Assembly: GCA_028869995.1 (NCBI GenBank) | Contig: JAGWQN010000013.1 | Location: 1 to 48,722, forward strand | Origin: Rhodospirillales bacterium | Lineage (GTDB): Bacteria; Pseudomonadota; Alphaproteobacteria; Acetobacterales; Acetobacteraceae | Direction of reading: 5' to 3' | DNA length: 48,722 nt | Part shown: piece after piece, positions 25,096 to 33,633 of the stretch | How positions within the stretch are numbered: the first letter of the stretch is position 1 | How the letters are laid out: each line of letters starts with the position of its first letter | Notes under the pieces: model-generated | The model's input: only the letters and a program-made list of their open reading frames with translations | Told to the model about the DNA's origin: nothing | Database searches by the model: none | Made by a program: the position numbers and the translations under genes

Positions 25096-25824
25096 CTAAT
25101 AGGTCGCACGACCACCCGAACAGTCGAAGACCGCACCCGTCGAGAAACTCGCCTCCTCGCTTGCGAGCCAGCACACCAGGTTGGCGACTTCCTGCGTGGT
25201 GCCGAAGCGCCCCATCGGGATCTTGCTCAGCATGAAGGCGATCTGCTCCTTGCTCATCTGGGCAAAGAGCGGCGTCTCGACCGCCGCCGGGGCCACGGCA
25301 TTCACGCGGATCGGCGTGTGGGCGAGCTCCTTGCCCAGCGACTTGGTCAGCGCCATCACGGCCGCCTTGGAGGCGGAATAGGCGCTCGCGTTCGGGTTGC
25401 CTTCCTTGCCGGCGATGGAGGCGATGTTGACGATCCGTCCCCAGCCGCCTCGCAGCATGGCTGGTACAACGGCCCGGTTGGTGAGAAAAACGCCGTCCAC
25501 GTTCACCGCCATCACCTGCCGCCACGCGGCCACCGGGTAGTCCCAGGTCGGCCCGTTCGGCCCGGTGATGCCGGCCGAGGCGACCAGGATGTCGATGCCT
25601 CCCAGAGCCGCCTCCGTTGCCGCCGTGGCCCGCGCGACCGCGGCCTCGTCCGTCACGTCCACGGCTTCGCGATGCCCGGCATGGCAGCGCGCCAGAGCAC
25701 CAACATCGCGGTCCCAGAGCGCGACGGTCGCGCCCTCCGCGGCCAGACGGTCGGCAATGACCGCCCCGATCCCCGACGCCCCGCCGGTGACCACCGCGCG
25801 CCGACCTGCAAACCGTCCCGCCAT
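25096..25824 (-). CDS. SDR-family oxidoreductase
   Basis: Classical short-chain dehydrogenase of 242 aa. The cofactor motif is VTGGASGIG at about 12-20. An acidic residue in LWDRD after beta-2 suggests NAD preference. SAGITG stands in the NNAG position. The active site Ser (NIASIAG) and YSASK (Tyr, Lys) are complete, followed by VAPAAVETP and STGAVFDCSGG. ATG 25824 has GAGGAG eight bases upstream, so the start is firm although the frame is open further. It follows the Gfo/Idh/MocA dehydrogenase gene on the same strand by 53 bases, so both may act on related sugars or polyols. Confidence 0.92.
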   Translation of the reverse strand: MAGRFAGRRAVVTGGASGIGAVIADRLAAEGATVALWDRDVGALARCHAGHREAVDVTDEAAVARATAATEAALGGIDILVASAGITGPNGPTWDYPVAAWRQVMAVNVDGVFLTNRAVVPAMLRGGWGRIVNIASIAGKEGNPNASAYSASKAAVMALTKSLGKELAHTPIRVNAVAPAAVETPLFAQMSKEQIAFMLSKIPMGRFGTTQEVANLVCWLASEEASFSTGAVFDCSGGRATY

Positions 25825-25877
25825 CGCCTTCTCCTCTCGCTCGCCGGTCCGACCATGCCAGGAGAGGACGCCGTTTC

Positions 25878-27161
25878 CTATGCCCCCAGCCGGATGACGT
25901 CGCCGCTGTGGCGGGCACGCTCGGCCGCGAAAGCCATCCGATGGCTGTCGAGCGACTCCGCGAGTGCGGTCGGCGCCTCCTCCACCTTGCCGTTGCGTCG
26001 TCGTTCCCGCACGCGGTTGAGAAAGTCCACCATCAGACCGTCGTCGCCGCCACCGTGATAGCCTTCCGTCACAAGGGTCAGGCGGCTGGTCCGTGTGTCG
26101 GCGTTGCGGAAATCGGCGACCGTGATCGCGTTGGCATAGAAATCGCCCGTGATCTCGCCATGACTGCCCATCAGGTGGACCGTGCGCGTGGTCTCGCGGG
26201 TAAAGGCGCTCACATTGAGGGTGGCATCGACGCCGTTGGCAAACCGCAGTGCCACCACCTGATGGTCCGCAACATCGTTGTCGCAATGATAGACGCAGCG
26301 GCCATACGGGCCCTCGTGCAAGGCTCGCGCGAGTGCCGCCGGAGACGTATCGGCACTCACCACGTCATGGGGCCACGCGGAAGCCGGCGGAAGTGTTTCG
26401 AGGTAGATGCGCTGTGCCGAATAGGGGCACGTCCGTTCGATCCGGCAACCCTGATCGCAGCGCGCGGTCGAGCCTGCTGGAGCGTTCGCCGAGGTAAAAT
26501 GCGACAGCGTTCCGAACGACGCGACGTGCGTGCAGGGCGCGCCCGCGAGCCAGCGCAGAATATCGAGATCGTGACAGGCCTTGGCGAGCAGCATCGGGCT
26601 TGCTTCATCGAGGCGGCGCCAATTGCCGCGTACGTAGGAATGGGCGAAATGCCAGTAGCCGACATGTTCCGTGTGGCGAATGCTGAGCAACTGGCCTATG
26701 ACCCCGCGATCGAGCAGCTCGCGGATGCGGGCGAAAAACGCCGTGTAACGAAGGACGTGGGCCACCGTGACATCGGCGCCGGAGGCCTCCACGGCCGTGG
26801 CAAGGCGCTCCATCTCCTCCTCGGTCGGGCAGATCGGCTTTTCGAGCAGCAGCGAGATCCCGGCCGCCCGCTCGATCGTCGCCAGCGCCGGCGCCAGGTG
26901 TTCACGATCCGGTGTTGCAATTATAACGGCATCGAACGCCGGCTCGCAGTCCAACATCGCCTCCCATGAGGGATAGAGATGCGCCGGCGAGATGTCGTGC
27001 AGATGTCCGGCCAGGGCCAGCCTCTCGCCGAGCCGATCCGCAACCGCCACGATGCGGGCCAGATCGGGTCGGCGGAGAACATGGGCGCCATACGCGCCGA
27101 GGCCGCGGCTGCCGGCGCCGATCAGGGCGATCCGCACAGGGTCGAGACCATTTTCAGACAC
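25878..27161 (-). CDS. Gfo/Idh/MocA-family dehydrogenase
   Basis: NAD(P)-dependent sugar/polyol dehydrogenase of 427 aa. The Rossmann motif is ALIGAGSRGLGAYG at the N-terminus and the catalytic-lysine motif is LLLEKPICPT. A later block has HDLDILRWLAG. An unusual feature is a cysteine cluster, Cys235, Cys239 and Cys245 (ARCDQGCRIERTCPYSA), which could bind metal. The start is GTG 27161, with GGAGG nine bases before it; it overlaps the end of otsA by eight bases, so the two are probably coupled. The substrate is unknown; a trehalose or glucose derivative is only a contextual guess. Confidence 0.9.
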   Translation of the reverse strand: MSENGLDPVRIALIGAGSRGLGAYGAHVLRRPDLARIVAVADRLGERLALAGHLHDISPAHLYPSWEAMLDCEPAFDAVIIATPDREHLAPALATIERAAGISLLLEKPICPTEEEMERLATAVEASGADVTVAHVLRYTAFFARIRELLDRGVIGQLLSIRHTEHVGYWHFAHSYVRGNWRRLDEASPMLLAKACHDLDILRWLAGAPCTHVASFGTLSHFTSANAPAGSTARCDQGCRIERTCPYSAQRIYLETLPPASAWPHDVVSADTSPAALARALHEGPYGRCVYHCDNDVADHQVVALRFANGVDATLNVSAFTRETTRTVHLMGSHGEITGDFYANAITVADFRNADTRTSRLTLVTEGYHGGGDDGLMVDFLNRVRERRRNGKVEEAPTALAESLDSHRMAFAAERARHSGDVIRLGA

Positions 27162-28542
27162 TGGACAATTCCTCCACCTGAGCGCCGACCCCGGCGAGGG
27201 CGTCGAGAAACCGACGGGCATGATCGGCCGCGCTTTGCGCACGAACGCGATCCAGCAGCCTTTCGTGACGTGCCAGCCGTTCGTCTGCCGGCATTGTCAA
27301 TGCGACGTGAAGCGCCTCGGCGATCGCTTCGCTATCAAAAGGGTTGACCAGAATGGCGCCGTCGAGCGTTGCTGCGGCACCGGCGAAGCGCGAGAGCACG
27401 AGCACGCCTGGATCGCCGGGGTCCTGGGCCGCGACGAATTCGGCCGCGCCGAGACCGAAGCCGTCGCGCAGCGGGGTGATCACACCGACGCGCGCCAGAC
27501 GATAGAAGCCCGCAATGGTGGTCCGCGGCGTGGCTCGCGTGATGTAGCGCAGGGGAATCCAGTCGGCTTCGCCATGTCTGCCATTGAGATCGCCGACCCG
27601 TTCGTCAAGCTCGCGCCGCAACCGGCGGTATTCGGCGACTTCCTCCCGCGAGGGGGCCGCGACCTGGAGAAAACAGACCGCTCGCCGGTGCTCGGGATAA
27701 CGGCTGAGCAGCAGGTCATAGGCATCCACCCGCTGGGGCAGTCCCTTGGCGTGATCCAGACGGTCCGCGCCGAAGAGCAACGCGGCTCCATGGAGGCTCT
27801 GGCGCAGGCGTTCGGTCGGCAGCCGCCTGGAAGCATCCCGCGCCGTGCGCGCGAAGTCGTCCGCGTCGATACCGACCGGGCAGACGAGCGTGCGCACCTC
27901 GCGCCCGGCATAAAAGAATCGGTTTTCCCGATCGACCCTGACACCGAGCATGCTCGTGGCGGAGGCCAGGAAGCCATCACGATCGGAGGCCGTCTGAAAG
28001 CCGATCACGTCGGCGCCGCACACGCCGTTGAGCAGGGTGCGTGCACGCGGCATCACGCCAAAAATCTCCGGTGGCGGAAACGGCGTGTGAAAGAAAAAGC
28101 CGATACGCTGTCGCTTGCCCGCGGCGCGCAACGCTGCGGGGACGAGCATCAGGTGATAATCGTGGATCCAAATCAGATCGTCATCGCGCAACAGCGGCAG
28201 CACGCCTGACGCAAACTCGTTGTTGACGGCTTCGTAGCACATGAATTCATCTGCACGGAACCGCATCAGACCGAGCCGGAACAGCAACAACGGATAGAGG
28301 GTGTTGTTGGAAAAGCCGGTGTAGTAGCCACGGTACGCCGCTTCCGAGAGATTGAATGTGACGTGCGTGACGCCACGTTCGTCGTGTGACTGCAAGGAGG
28401 TATCCGTGCTGATCCGTCCGCTCCAGCCGAACCAGAGCGAACCGGGTCGCAAGGCATCCGCGAGCGCCACGGCGAGCCCGCCTGCCTGCGCCGTCCGCCC
28501 TGCTTGCGGCAGGCGATTCGACAACACCACCAGGCGAGACAT
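27154..28542 (-). CDS. otsA: Trehalose-6-phosphate synthase
   Basis: GT20 glycosyltransferase of 462 aa making trehalose-6-phosphate from UDP-glucose and glucose-6-phosphate. Family blocks are present: SRLVVLSNRLP at the N-terminus, FSNNTLYPLLL, WIHDYHLMLVP, FFFHTPFPPPEIF, FGADRLDHAKGLPQR with the phosphate-binding Arg/Lys, and LRDGFGLGAAEFVAAQ, where most OtsA proteins have LRDGMNLVAKE. Length fits OtsA. ATG 28542 has GGAGG eight bases upstream. No otsB phosphatase gene is in the window. Its 3' end overlaps a Gfo/Idh/MocA gene. Role in osmotic or desiccation protection is by family. Confidence 0.94.
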   Translation of the reverse strand: MSRLVVLSNRLPQAGRTAQAGGLAVALADALRPGSLWFGWSGRISTDTSLQSHDERGVTHVTFNLSEAAYRGYYTGFSNNTLYPLLLFRLGLMRFRADEFMCYEAVNNEFASGVLPLLRDDDLIWIHDYHLMLVPAALRAAGKRQRIGFFFHTPFPPPEIFGVMPRARTLLNGVCGADVIGFQTASDRDGFLASATSMLGVRVDRENRFFYAGREVRTLVCPVGIDADDFARTARDASRRLPTERLRQSLHGAALLFGADRLDHAKGLPQRVDAYDLLLSRYPEHRRAVCFLQVAAPSREEVAEYRRLRRELDERVGDLNGRHGEADWIPLRYITRATPRTTIAGFYRLARVGVITPLRDGFGLGAAEFVAAQDPGDPGVLVLSRFAGAAATLDGAILVNPFDSEAIAEALHVALTMPADERLARHERLLDRVRAQSAADHARRFLDALAGVGAQVEELSSV

Positions 28543-29206
28543 CACACTATCCTCCACACGTTCGTTTCCAGCACCTGCCGTTCGAGGGTGTTCCTGAGAA
28601 ACGTGGTCCTAGGTGCGCAAGACACACGCACGCCATCATGCCGGCCACCGTTTCGGTGCCTGCGCTGCGTAAATCGTTCGCCGGTCGCAATGACCAGGTC
28701 AGACCGTCCTCATATATAGTCTCTGCGACCGGGTGGATTCAACCTCACGTCGCCGAGCTGCGATGAATGGGCGCGGACGGCAGAGGGCGCGAAGCCCCGC
28801 CGCACGTCGAGCGGGTCCGGTCGTCCGAGTGAGAACTGCGACACAGCCGATGTTTGGTCACTCCGAAAGTGCTGGCTCCGATCGGTCGTCGCGGCGTCGA
28901 TCGGCTCGCGTTTCACGATGACGGCGTTCTTGCGCGGGTCGGGCGGTCATTCATGCAGACCGCGGTGCGACCGGCGGCATCGCGACGGCTGGTCGGCGTC
29001 GGCGCGCGTGCAACGGCATGGCGGTGGCCGGTACACCGGCCCAGCGTCCACCCTGCCGGGCGATGCGGCGCAGAGGCGCGGGCGCATGCGGGCCCGCCTG
29101 TACGCGCCGGATCTGGGCGCGGGGCGAGATGGCAGATCCCATCGCAGGGGGGGTTGTCAGCGTCGCGCGACGCGCGATGCTGGCGGAAGAAACGTCGGAG
29201 CCCGTC
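28543..29206. other. Long divergent intergenic region
   Basis: About 660 bases separate otsA (minus) from the S9 peptidase (plus). Frames cross it on both strands but none has a ribosome site, domain motif or convincing composition. An AT-rich patch, ATATATAGTC (28712-28721), stands out and could be a -10 region; the same ten bases occur in the marR promoter region. No RNA gene or clear palindrome was found. Confidence 0.4.
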
Positions 29207-30994
29207 ATGCCGCTGCCACACGACTTCGCCCGTCTCACGTCGATCACAACGCCGGTTTGGTCGAGCGATGGCCGCACGCTCTATCACCTGCGCGGAGGTG
29301 GTCTGCCCCAGGTCTGGGCGATGGACGCCGACGGTGGCAACGCGCGCCAGATCGGTGACCATGCGGAGAAAGTCGCTTTTCTGCGGCGCGCGCCCCAGGA
29401 CGACCGCCTGATCTGGGGTATCGACGCCGGAGGCGACGAACGCCAGCAATTCTGGCTTCTCGAGCCGGGCCGCCAGCCGAGGGCGCTGACCGAGAGTCAC
29501 TCGGTGATGCATGACTTCGGCGCCTTCTCGCCAGACGGCGCGCGCCTTGCCTACACGGCCAACGATCGCAGCGAATCGGCCTTCGACGTCCTGGTCATGG
29601 ACCTTGCAACCGGCGCGACCACGCGGCTGCTGCGCCGCACCGAGGGGGCCTGTTCCGTGACCGCCTGGCGGCCGGACGGAGCCGTCATCGCCGTCGTGGA
29701 GAATCGTTCCGAGTCCGACCAGAGGCTGCATCTGGTGGACGTCGCTTCCGGCGCCGCGCGCGAGGTTCCGCGTCTCGGCCCGACACGCTATGCGGCGGTG
29801 CGTTGGGCTGGCGCCACACTCATGGCGATCACCGATGCGGGCGGGGTGGACTGGCTGCGTCTTTGCGCCATCGACCCGATGAGCGGACAGGCCAATGACA
29901 TCTACGCGCCGTCGGGGCGCGACGTCGAGGCATGGAGCGTCTCGCCGGACTCGAAACAGCTCGCGACGATCGAGAATGACCGTGGCTATGCCGTCCTCAA
30001 GGTCGGGCCCCGGGACGGTGAGCGCACCAACGCGACAGGCCTGCCGGAAGGGGGCGTTATCGCGGATCTCGCCTGGCGGCCCGATTCGTCCGGCATTGCC
30101 GTCAGCGCACAATCGCCCGTGACGCTGCCTGGCATCTGGTTCATCGATGCCGCCTCGTCGCGAGCCCGCCTCATCGCGGCGCCCGATGCGCGGGCCGATG
30201 CCGGGGTCGATCCGGCCGCGTTTGTTCGCCCCGAGCTGGTCGGCTGGAAGGGCCGCGACGGCCTGCCGATCGCCGGCTGGTTCATGCGTCCCGCCGGCGC
30301 CCCGCCGTCCGGCGGCTGGCCGGCGATTGTCTGGGTTCATGGCGGGCCCGCCAGCCAGGCCCGTGCCAATTTCCGCGCGGATATGCAGATGCTGCTGGCG
30401 CAGGGCTTCGCCGTGCTGATGCCCAACATCAGAGGCAGCACCGGCTATGGACGTGCCTTCATGGAGGCGGATGACGGGGCGAGGCGCCGCGATACGCTCG
30501 ATGATCTCGCGGCGGGGCATGCCTGGCTCTCGGCGCAGCGCGGCATCGACGCGAAGCGGATCGGGATCATGGGTCAGTCCTATGGCGGCTGGGTCGTGCT
30601 GGCGGCGATCGGCCTGCAACCGGAACTCTGGCGCAGTGCCGTCGACTATTACGGTATCGCGGATTACGTGACGTTGCTTGATCGAACCGGCTCCTGGCGG
30701 CGCTCGCACCGCGCGCGCGAGTACGGATTTCCGCACGAGGAGACCGAACTGTTCCGCCAGATCTCGCCGATCCATCACGTGGGCAAGGTGCGCGCACCGC
30801 TCCTCGTCCTGCATGGGGACCGCGATCCACGCGTGCCGCAGAACGAAAGCGACCAGTATGTGACGGCGATGCGGGTGGCGCAGAAGCAGGTCCGTTATGA
30901 ACGTTTCACCTATGCGGGACACGGCTTCATCCGCCCCGATCACCGCGACCGGGTTTATGATGTCGTAGCGGCTCATTTCCGGGAGACCCTTTGA
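29207..30994 (+). CDS. S9-family peptidase (acylaminoacyl-peptidase-like)
   Basis: Prolyl-oligopeptidase-family serine peptidase of 595 aa. An N-terminal beta-propeller (about 1-330) has repeated WD-like sheets such as FSPDGARLAYTAN and VSPDSKQLATIEND. The C-terminal alpha/beta-hydrolase domain has the catalytic Ser458 in GQSYGG, Asp540 in HGDRDPRVP and His572 in AGHGF. No signal peptide is seen, so it is probably cytoplasmic, acting on short peptides. I chose ATG 29207, preceded by GGAG and matching the usual MPL start of relatives; ATG 29177 is the alternative. Its stop overlaps the next gene as TGATG. Confidence 0.92.
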   Translation: MPLPHDFARLTSITTPVWSSDGRTLYHLRGGGLPQVWAMDADGGNARQIGDHAEKVAFLRRAPQDDRLIWGIDAGGDERQQFWLLEPGRQPRALTESHSVMHDFGAFSPDGARLAYTANDRSESAFDVLVMDLATGATTRLLRRTEGACSVTAWRPDGAVIAVVENRSESDQRLHLVDVASGAAREVPRLGPTRYAAVRWAGATLMAITDAGGVDWLRLCAIDPMSGQANDIYAPSGRDVEAWSVSPDSKQLATIENDRGYAVLKVGPRDGERTNATGLPEGGVIADLAWRPDSSGIAVSAQSPVTLPGIWFIDAASSRARLIAAPDARADAGVDPAAFVRPELVGWKGRDGLPIAGWFMRPAGAPPSGGWPAIVWVHGGPASQARANFRADMQMLLAQGFAVLMPNIRGSTGYGRAFMEADDGARRRDTLDDLAAGHAWLSAQRGIDAKRIGIMGQSYGGWVVLAAIGLQPELWRSAVDYYGIADYVTLLDRTGSWRRSHRAREYGFPHEETELFRQISPIHHVGKVRAPLLVLHGDRDPRVPQNESDQYVTAMRVAQKQVRYERFTYAGHGFIRPDHRDRVYDVVAAHFRETL

Positions 30995-32577
30995 TGCGCG
31001 CGCATCGTCCGCTGTTGATGGGACGCCACGGCGCGGTGGGCGCCAACCATCCGATGGCGGCGCAGGCGGGTCTCGACATGCTTCGGGCCGGAGGGAACGC
31101 CGCCGACGCTGCGGCGGCGATCGCGCTCGCGCTCGGCGTCGTCGAGCCGATGATGTCAGGCCTCGGGGGCGACGGATTTTATCATGCGTGGATCGGCGGC
31201 AAGGCCGAGGTGTTCAATGGCACCGGCCCGGCTGCCGCTGCCGCCGTGCCGGAGGCTTTTCCGGCCGGGATCGAGATCGAGGGGCCACGTTCGGTTTCGG
31301 TTCCCGGGATGCTGGGCGGGATCGGCGCGCTGCATGCGGCGCACGGGCGCTTGCCATGGGCCAAGCTCTGCGAGCCGGCGACCGGGCTTGCGCGCGGCGG
31401 CTATGGGCTGACCGTGCATGGTCGTGGCTTCGCCGCCGACAATGTCCGCAAGCTCGCTGCCGACCCCCGTTCCGCCGCGACCTTCCTCGCGGATGGCCAT
31501 GCACCCCCGCTCGGCTCGCTCATCGTGCAGGAAAATCTTGCGCGCACGCTCGAGATCATTGCGGCCGAGGGAGCAGAAAGCTTCTATCGCGGGCGCCTGG
31601 CCAAGGCGCTCGCGGCAGGCTGCGCAGAACGTGGCGTCGCGATCACGGAGGCCGACCTTGCGGCCTTCCACGCGCAGATTCAGGAGCCGATCGCCATCAC
31701 GTATCGGGGCTTCGAGATCCGCCAGACACCCCCGAACTCCACCGGCTTCACGATGCTGCAGATCCTCAAGATCGCGGAACGTTTCGATCTCGCGGCGATG
31801 AACGAGGCGCAGCGCATCCATGTCCTGGTCGAAGCCAAGAAGCTCGCCTTCCTCGACCGGGAGCGCTTCGGCGCCGATCCTCGAAGCGGCTCCGTTCCGA
31901 TCGAGCGCCTGTTGTCGGACGCGCACGCTGACGCGCTGGCCGCGAGGATCTCTCTCGATCGTGCAGCCGACGTCGCGCAGACCGCCAAGGCTGCGGACAC
32001 CACCTATTTCTGTGTCGTGGACGCGGAGGGCAACGCGATCTCCGGCATCCAGAGCCTGAACTCACTGTTCGGCTCGGGTGTGACCGCCGGGGAGACCGGC
32101 GTGTTGCTCAACAACCGAATGGCGTATTGGCACCTCGCGGAGGGGCACGCCAACCGTCTCGCTCCGGGAAAGCGCGTTCGCCACACCATGAACGCGCCGA
32201 TGATTTTCCGGCATGGGAAGCTTTGGGCCGTGCTCGGCACGCCGGGGGCCGATAACCAGGTGCAGGTCAACGCGCAGGTGGTCGCCAGCCTCATCGACCT
32301 GGGCCTCGATCCGCAACAGGCGCTCGAGCGCCCGCGATGGACGTCGAGCCAGGCCGACCAGGGAGCCAACTGGCCACACGAGGGAGATGGCAGGCTCACC
32401 ATCGAGCGCGACGTCGGGGACGACACGCTCGCGGCCCTTGCCGGGCGCGGACATAAGCTGGCACCGGTGGGCCACCTTGAGGGGCCGTGCGCGATGCAGG
32501 TCATTCGCGTGCTGGACAACGGCATCCGCATGGCGGCGTCGGATCCCCGTCGGGATGGCTGGGCCGGAGCGTATTAG
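30994..32577 (+). CDS. Gamma-glutamyltransferase family protein (cytoplasmic type)
   Basis: Ntn-hydrolase of 527 aa that self-cleaves into large and small subunits. The expected nucleophile is Thr336 in ADTTYFCVVDAEGN; classical enzymes read TTH here, so the third position is Tyr. The motif FGSGVTAGETGVLLNNRM follows. The oxyanion loop reads GTPGADNQV rather than the usual PGGS. The N-terminal block MAAQAGLDMLRAGGNAADAA is standard. There is no signal peptide, unlike periplasmic GGT. It starts within the stop of the S9 peptidase (TGATG), so both are probably used in peptide or gamma-glutamyl compound breakdown. An acylase-like role is possible. Confidence 0.9.
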   Translation: MRAHRPLLMGRHGAVGANHPMAAQAGLDMLRAGGNAADAAAAIALALGVVEPMMSGLGGDGFYHAWIGGKAEVFNGTGPAAAAAVPEAFPAGIEIEGPRSVSVPGMLGGIGALHAAHGRLPWAKLCEPATGLARGGYGLTVHGRGFAADNVRKLAADPRSAATFLADGHAPPLGSLIVQENLARTLEIIAAEGAESFYRGRLAKALAAGCAERGVAITEADLAAFHAQIQEPIAITYRGFEIRQTPPNSTGFTMLQILKIAERFDLAAMNEAQRIHVLVEAKKLAFLDRERFGADPRSGSVPIERLLSDAHADALAARISLDRAADVAQTAKAADTTYFCVVDAEGNAISGIQSLNSLFGSGVTAGETGVLLNNRMAYWHLAEGHANRLAPGKRVRHTMNAPMIFRHGKLWAVLGTPGADNQVQVNAQVVASLIDLGLDPQQALERPRWTSSQADQGANWPHEGDGRLTIERDVGDDTLAALAGRGHKLAPVGHLEGPCAMQVIRVLDNGIRMAASDPRRDGWAGAY

Positions 32578-32652
32578 GGACGCGGCGCGACGGGTGGACG
32601 GCACCCGTAAACGGATCCATGGTGAGGCGAGACCGACGGAAGGGTGAAGGCG

Positions 32653-33630
32653 ATGGCGCAGCGGGTTCTTGGCACGAACGGCCCGATGGTCACCGCAGTC
32701 GGTCTCGGCTGCATGTCGTTCTCCGGGGTTTACGGCGAGGCCGATGACGCCGTTTCCGAAGCTCTGGTCCAAAAAGCCATTGATGCCGGCTGCAACCATG
32801 TCGACAGCTCCGACATGTATGGCTGGGGTCACAACGAAACGCTGCTGGGCCGCGCGCTGAAGGGCCGGCGCGATCGGGTCGTGCTGGCGACGAAGTTCGG
32901 TCAGGTTCGGCGCGAAGGCCAGCCCAACGGCGTCAACGGCAAGCCGGACTATGTCGTCGCATGCTGCGAGGCGAGCCTCAGGCGCCTGGGCGTCGAGACC
33001 ATCGACCTTTATTACCAGCACCGGGTGGATCCGGAGACGCCGATCGAGGAGACGGTCGGCGCCATGGCGAAGCTGGTGACGCAGGGCAAGGTTCGTCATC
33101 TCGGACTTTCGGAAGCAGCACCGGAGACCATCCGGCGTGCCCATGCCGTTCATCCCATCGCCGCCGTTCAGAGCGAGTACTCCATTCTCTATCGCGACGA
33201 CGCCGAGGCGACCCTGGCCACCACCCGCGCGCTTGGTATTTCCTTCGTCGCCTATGCCCCGCTGGGCCGCGGTTTGCTGACCGGCAGCTACACCGACGTC
33301 GCCCAGGTCGGCGCGCGACAGGCAGCCCATCCTCGCTTCCAGGGGGAGAATTTCGCGCGCAACCGCGCTCTCGTGGACAAGCTCGTCGCCATTGCCGGGA
33401 AGAAGGGTTGCACGCCCGGCCAACTCGCCATCGCTTGGGTGCTCGCCCAGGGCGAGGACGTCGTTGCCCTCGCGGGGACGCGTTCCTGGGCGCGTTTCGA
33501 GGAAAATCTTGGCGCGGCCGGCGTGGTGCTCAGCGCCGAGGACCTGCGGCGCCTCGAAGCGGCCATCCCGAAGGGAGCGGCCGCGGGCACGCGTTATCCT
33601 CCTGCGGGCATGAAGGCGGTTTATCTCTAG
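32653..33630 (+). CDS. Aldo/keto reductase
   Basis: Aldo/keto reductase of 325 aa, of the AKR13/YakC-like kind. The catalytic tetrad is visible: Asp and Tyr in VDSSDMYGWGHNE, Lys in LATKFG and His in YYQHRVD. Typical blocks HLGLSEAAPETIRRAH, VQSEYSILYRD and FVAYAPLGRGLLTG follow, and the cofactor segment ALAGTRSWARFEENLGA lies near the C-terminus. ATG 32653 has GGAAGG upstream; a GTG nine bases earlier is possible. It is 75 bases after the GGT gene on the same strand and converges with the monooxygenase gene three bases away. Substrate unknown. Confidence 0.92.
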   Translation: MAQRVLGTNGPMVTAVGLGCMSFSGVYGEADDAVSEALVQKAIDAGCNHVDSSDMYGWGHNETLLGRALKGRRDRVVLATKFGQVRREGQPNGVNGKPDYVVACCEASLRRLGVETIDLYYQHRVDPETPIEETVGAMAKLVTQGKVRHLGLSEAAPETIRRAHAVHPIAAVQSEYSILYRDDAEATLATTRALGISFVAYAPLGRGLLTGSYTDVAQVGARQAAHPRFQGENFARNRALVDKLVAIAGKKGCTPGQLAIAWVLAQGEDVVALAGTRSWARFEENLGAAGVVLSAEDLRRLEAAIPKGAAAGTRYPPAGMKAVYL

Positions 33631-33633
33631 CTT

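Noticed and set aside
28710-28916. 68-codon minus-strand frame in the otsA-S9 gap
   Set aside because: There is no ribosome site at its start and no domain likeness, so it is not reported as a gene.
28913-30976. 687-codon open frame on the minus strand
   Set aside because: It lies antisense to the S9 peptidase, which has a full catalytic triad and propeller. The minus-strand translation has no recognised domain; long shadow frames are common in G+C-rich DNA.
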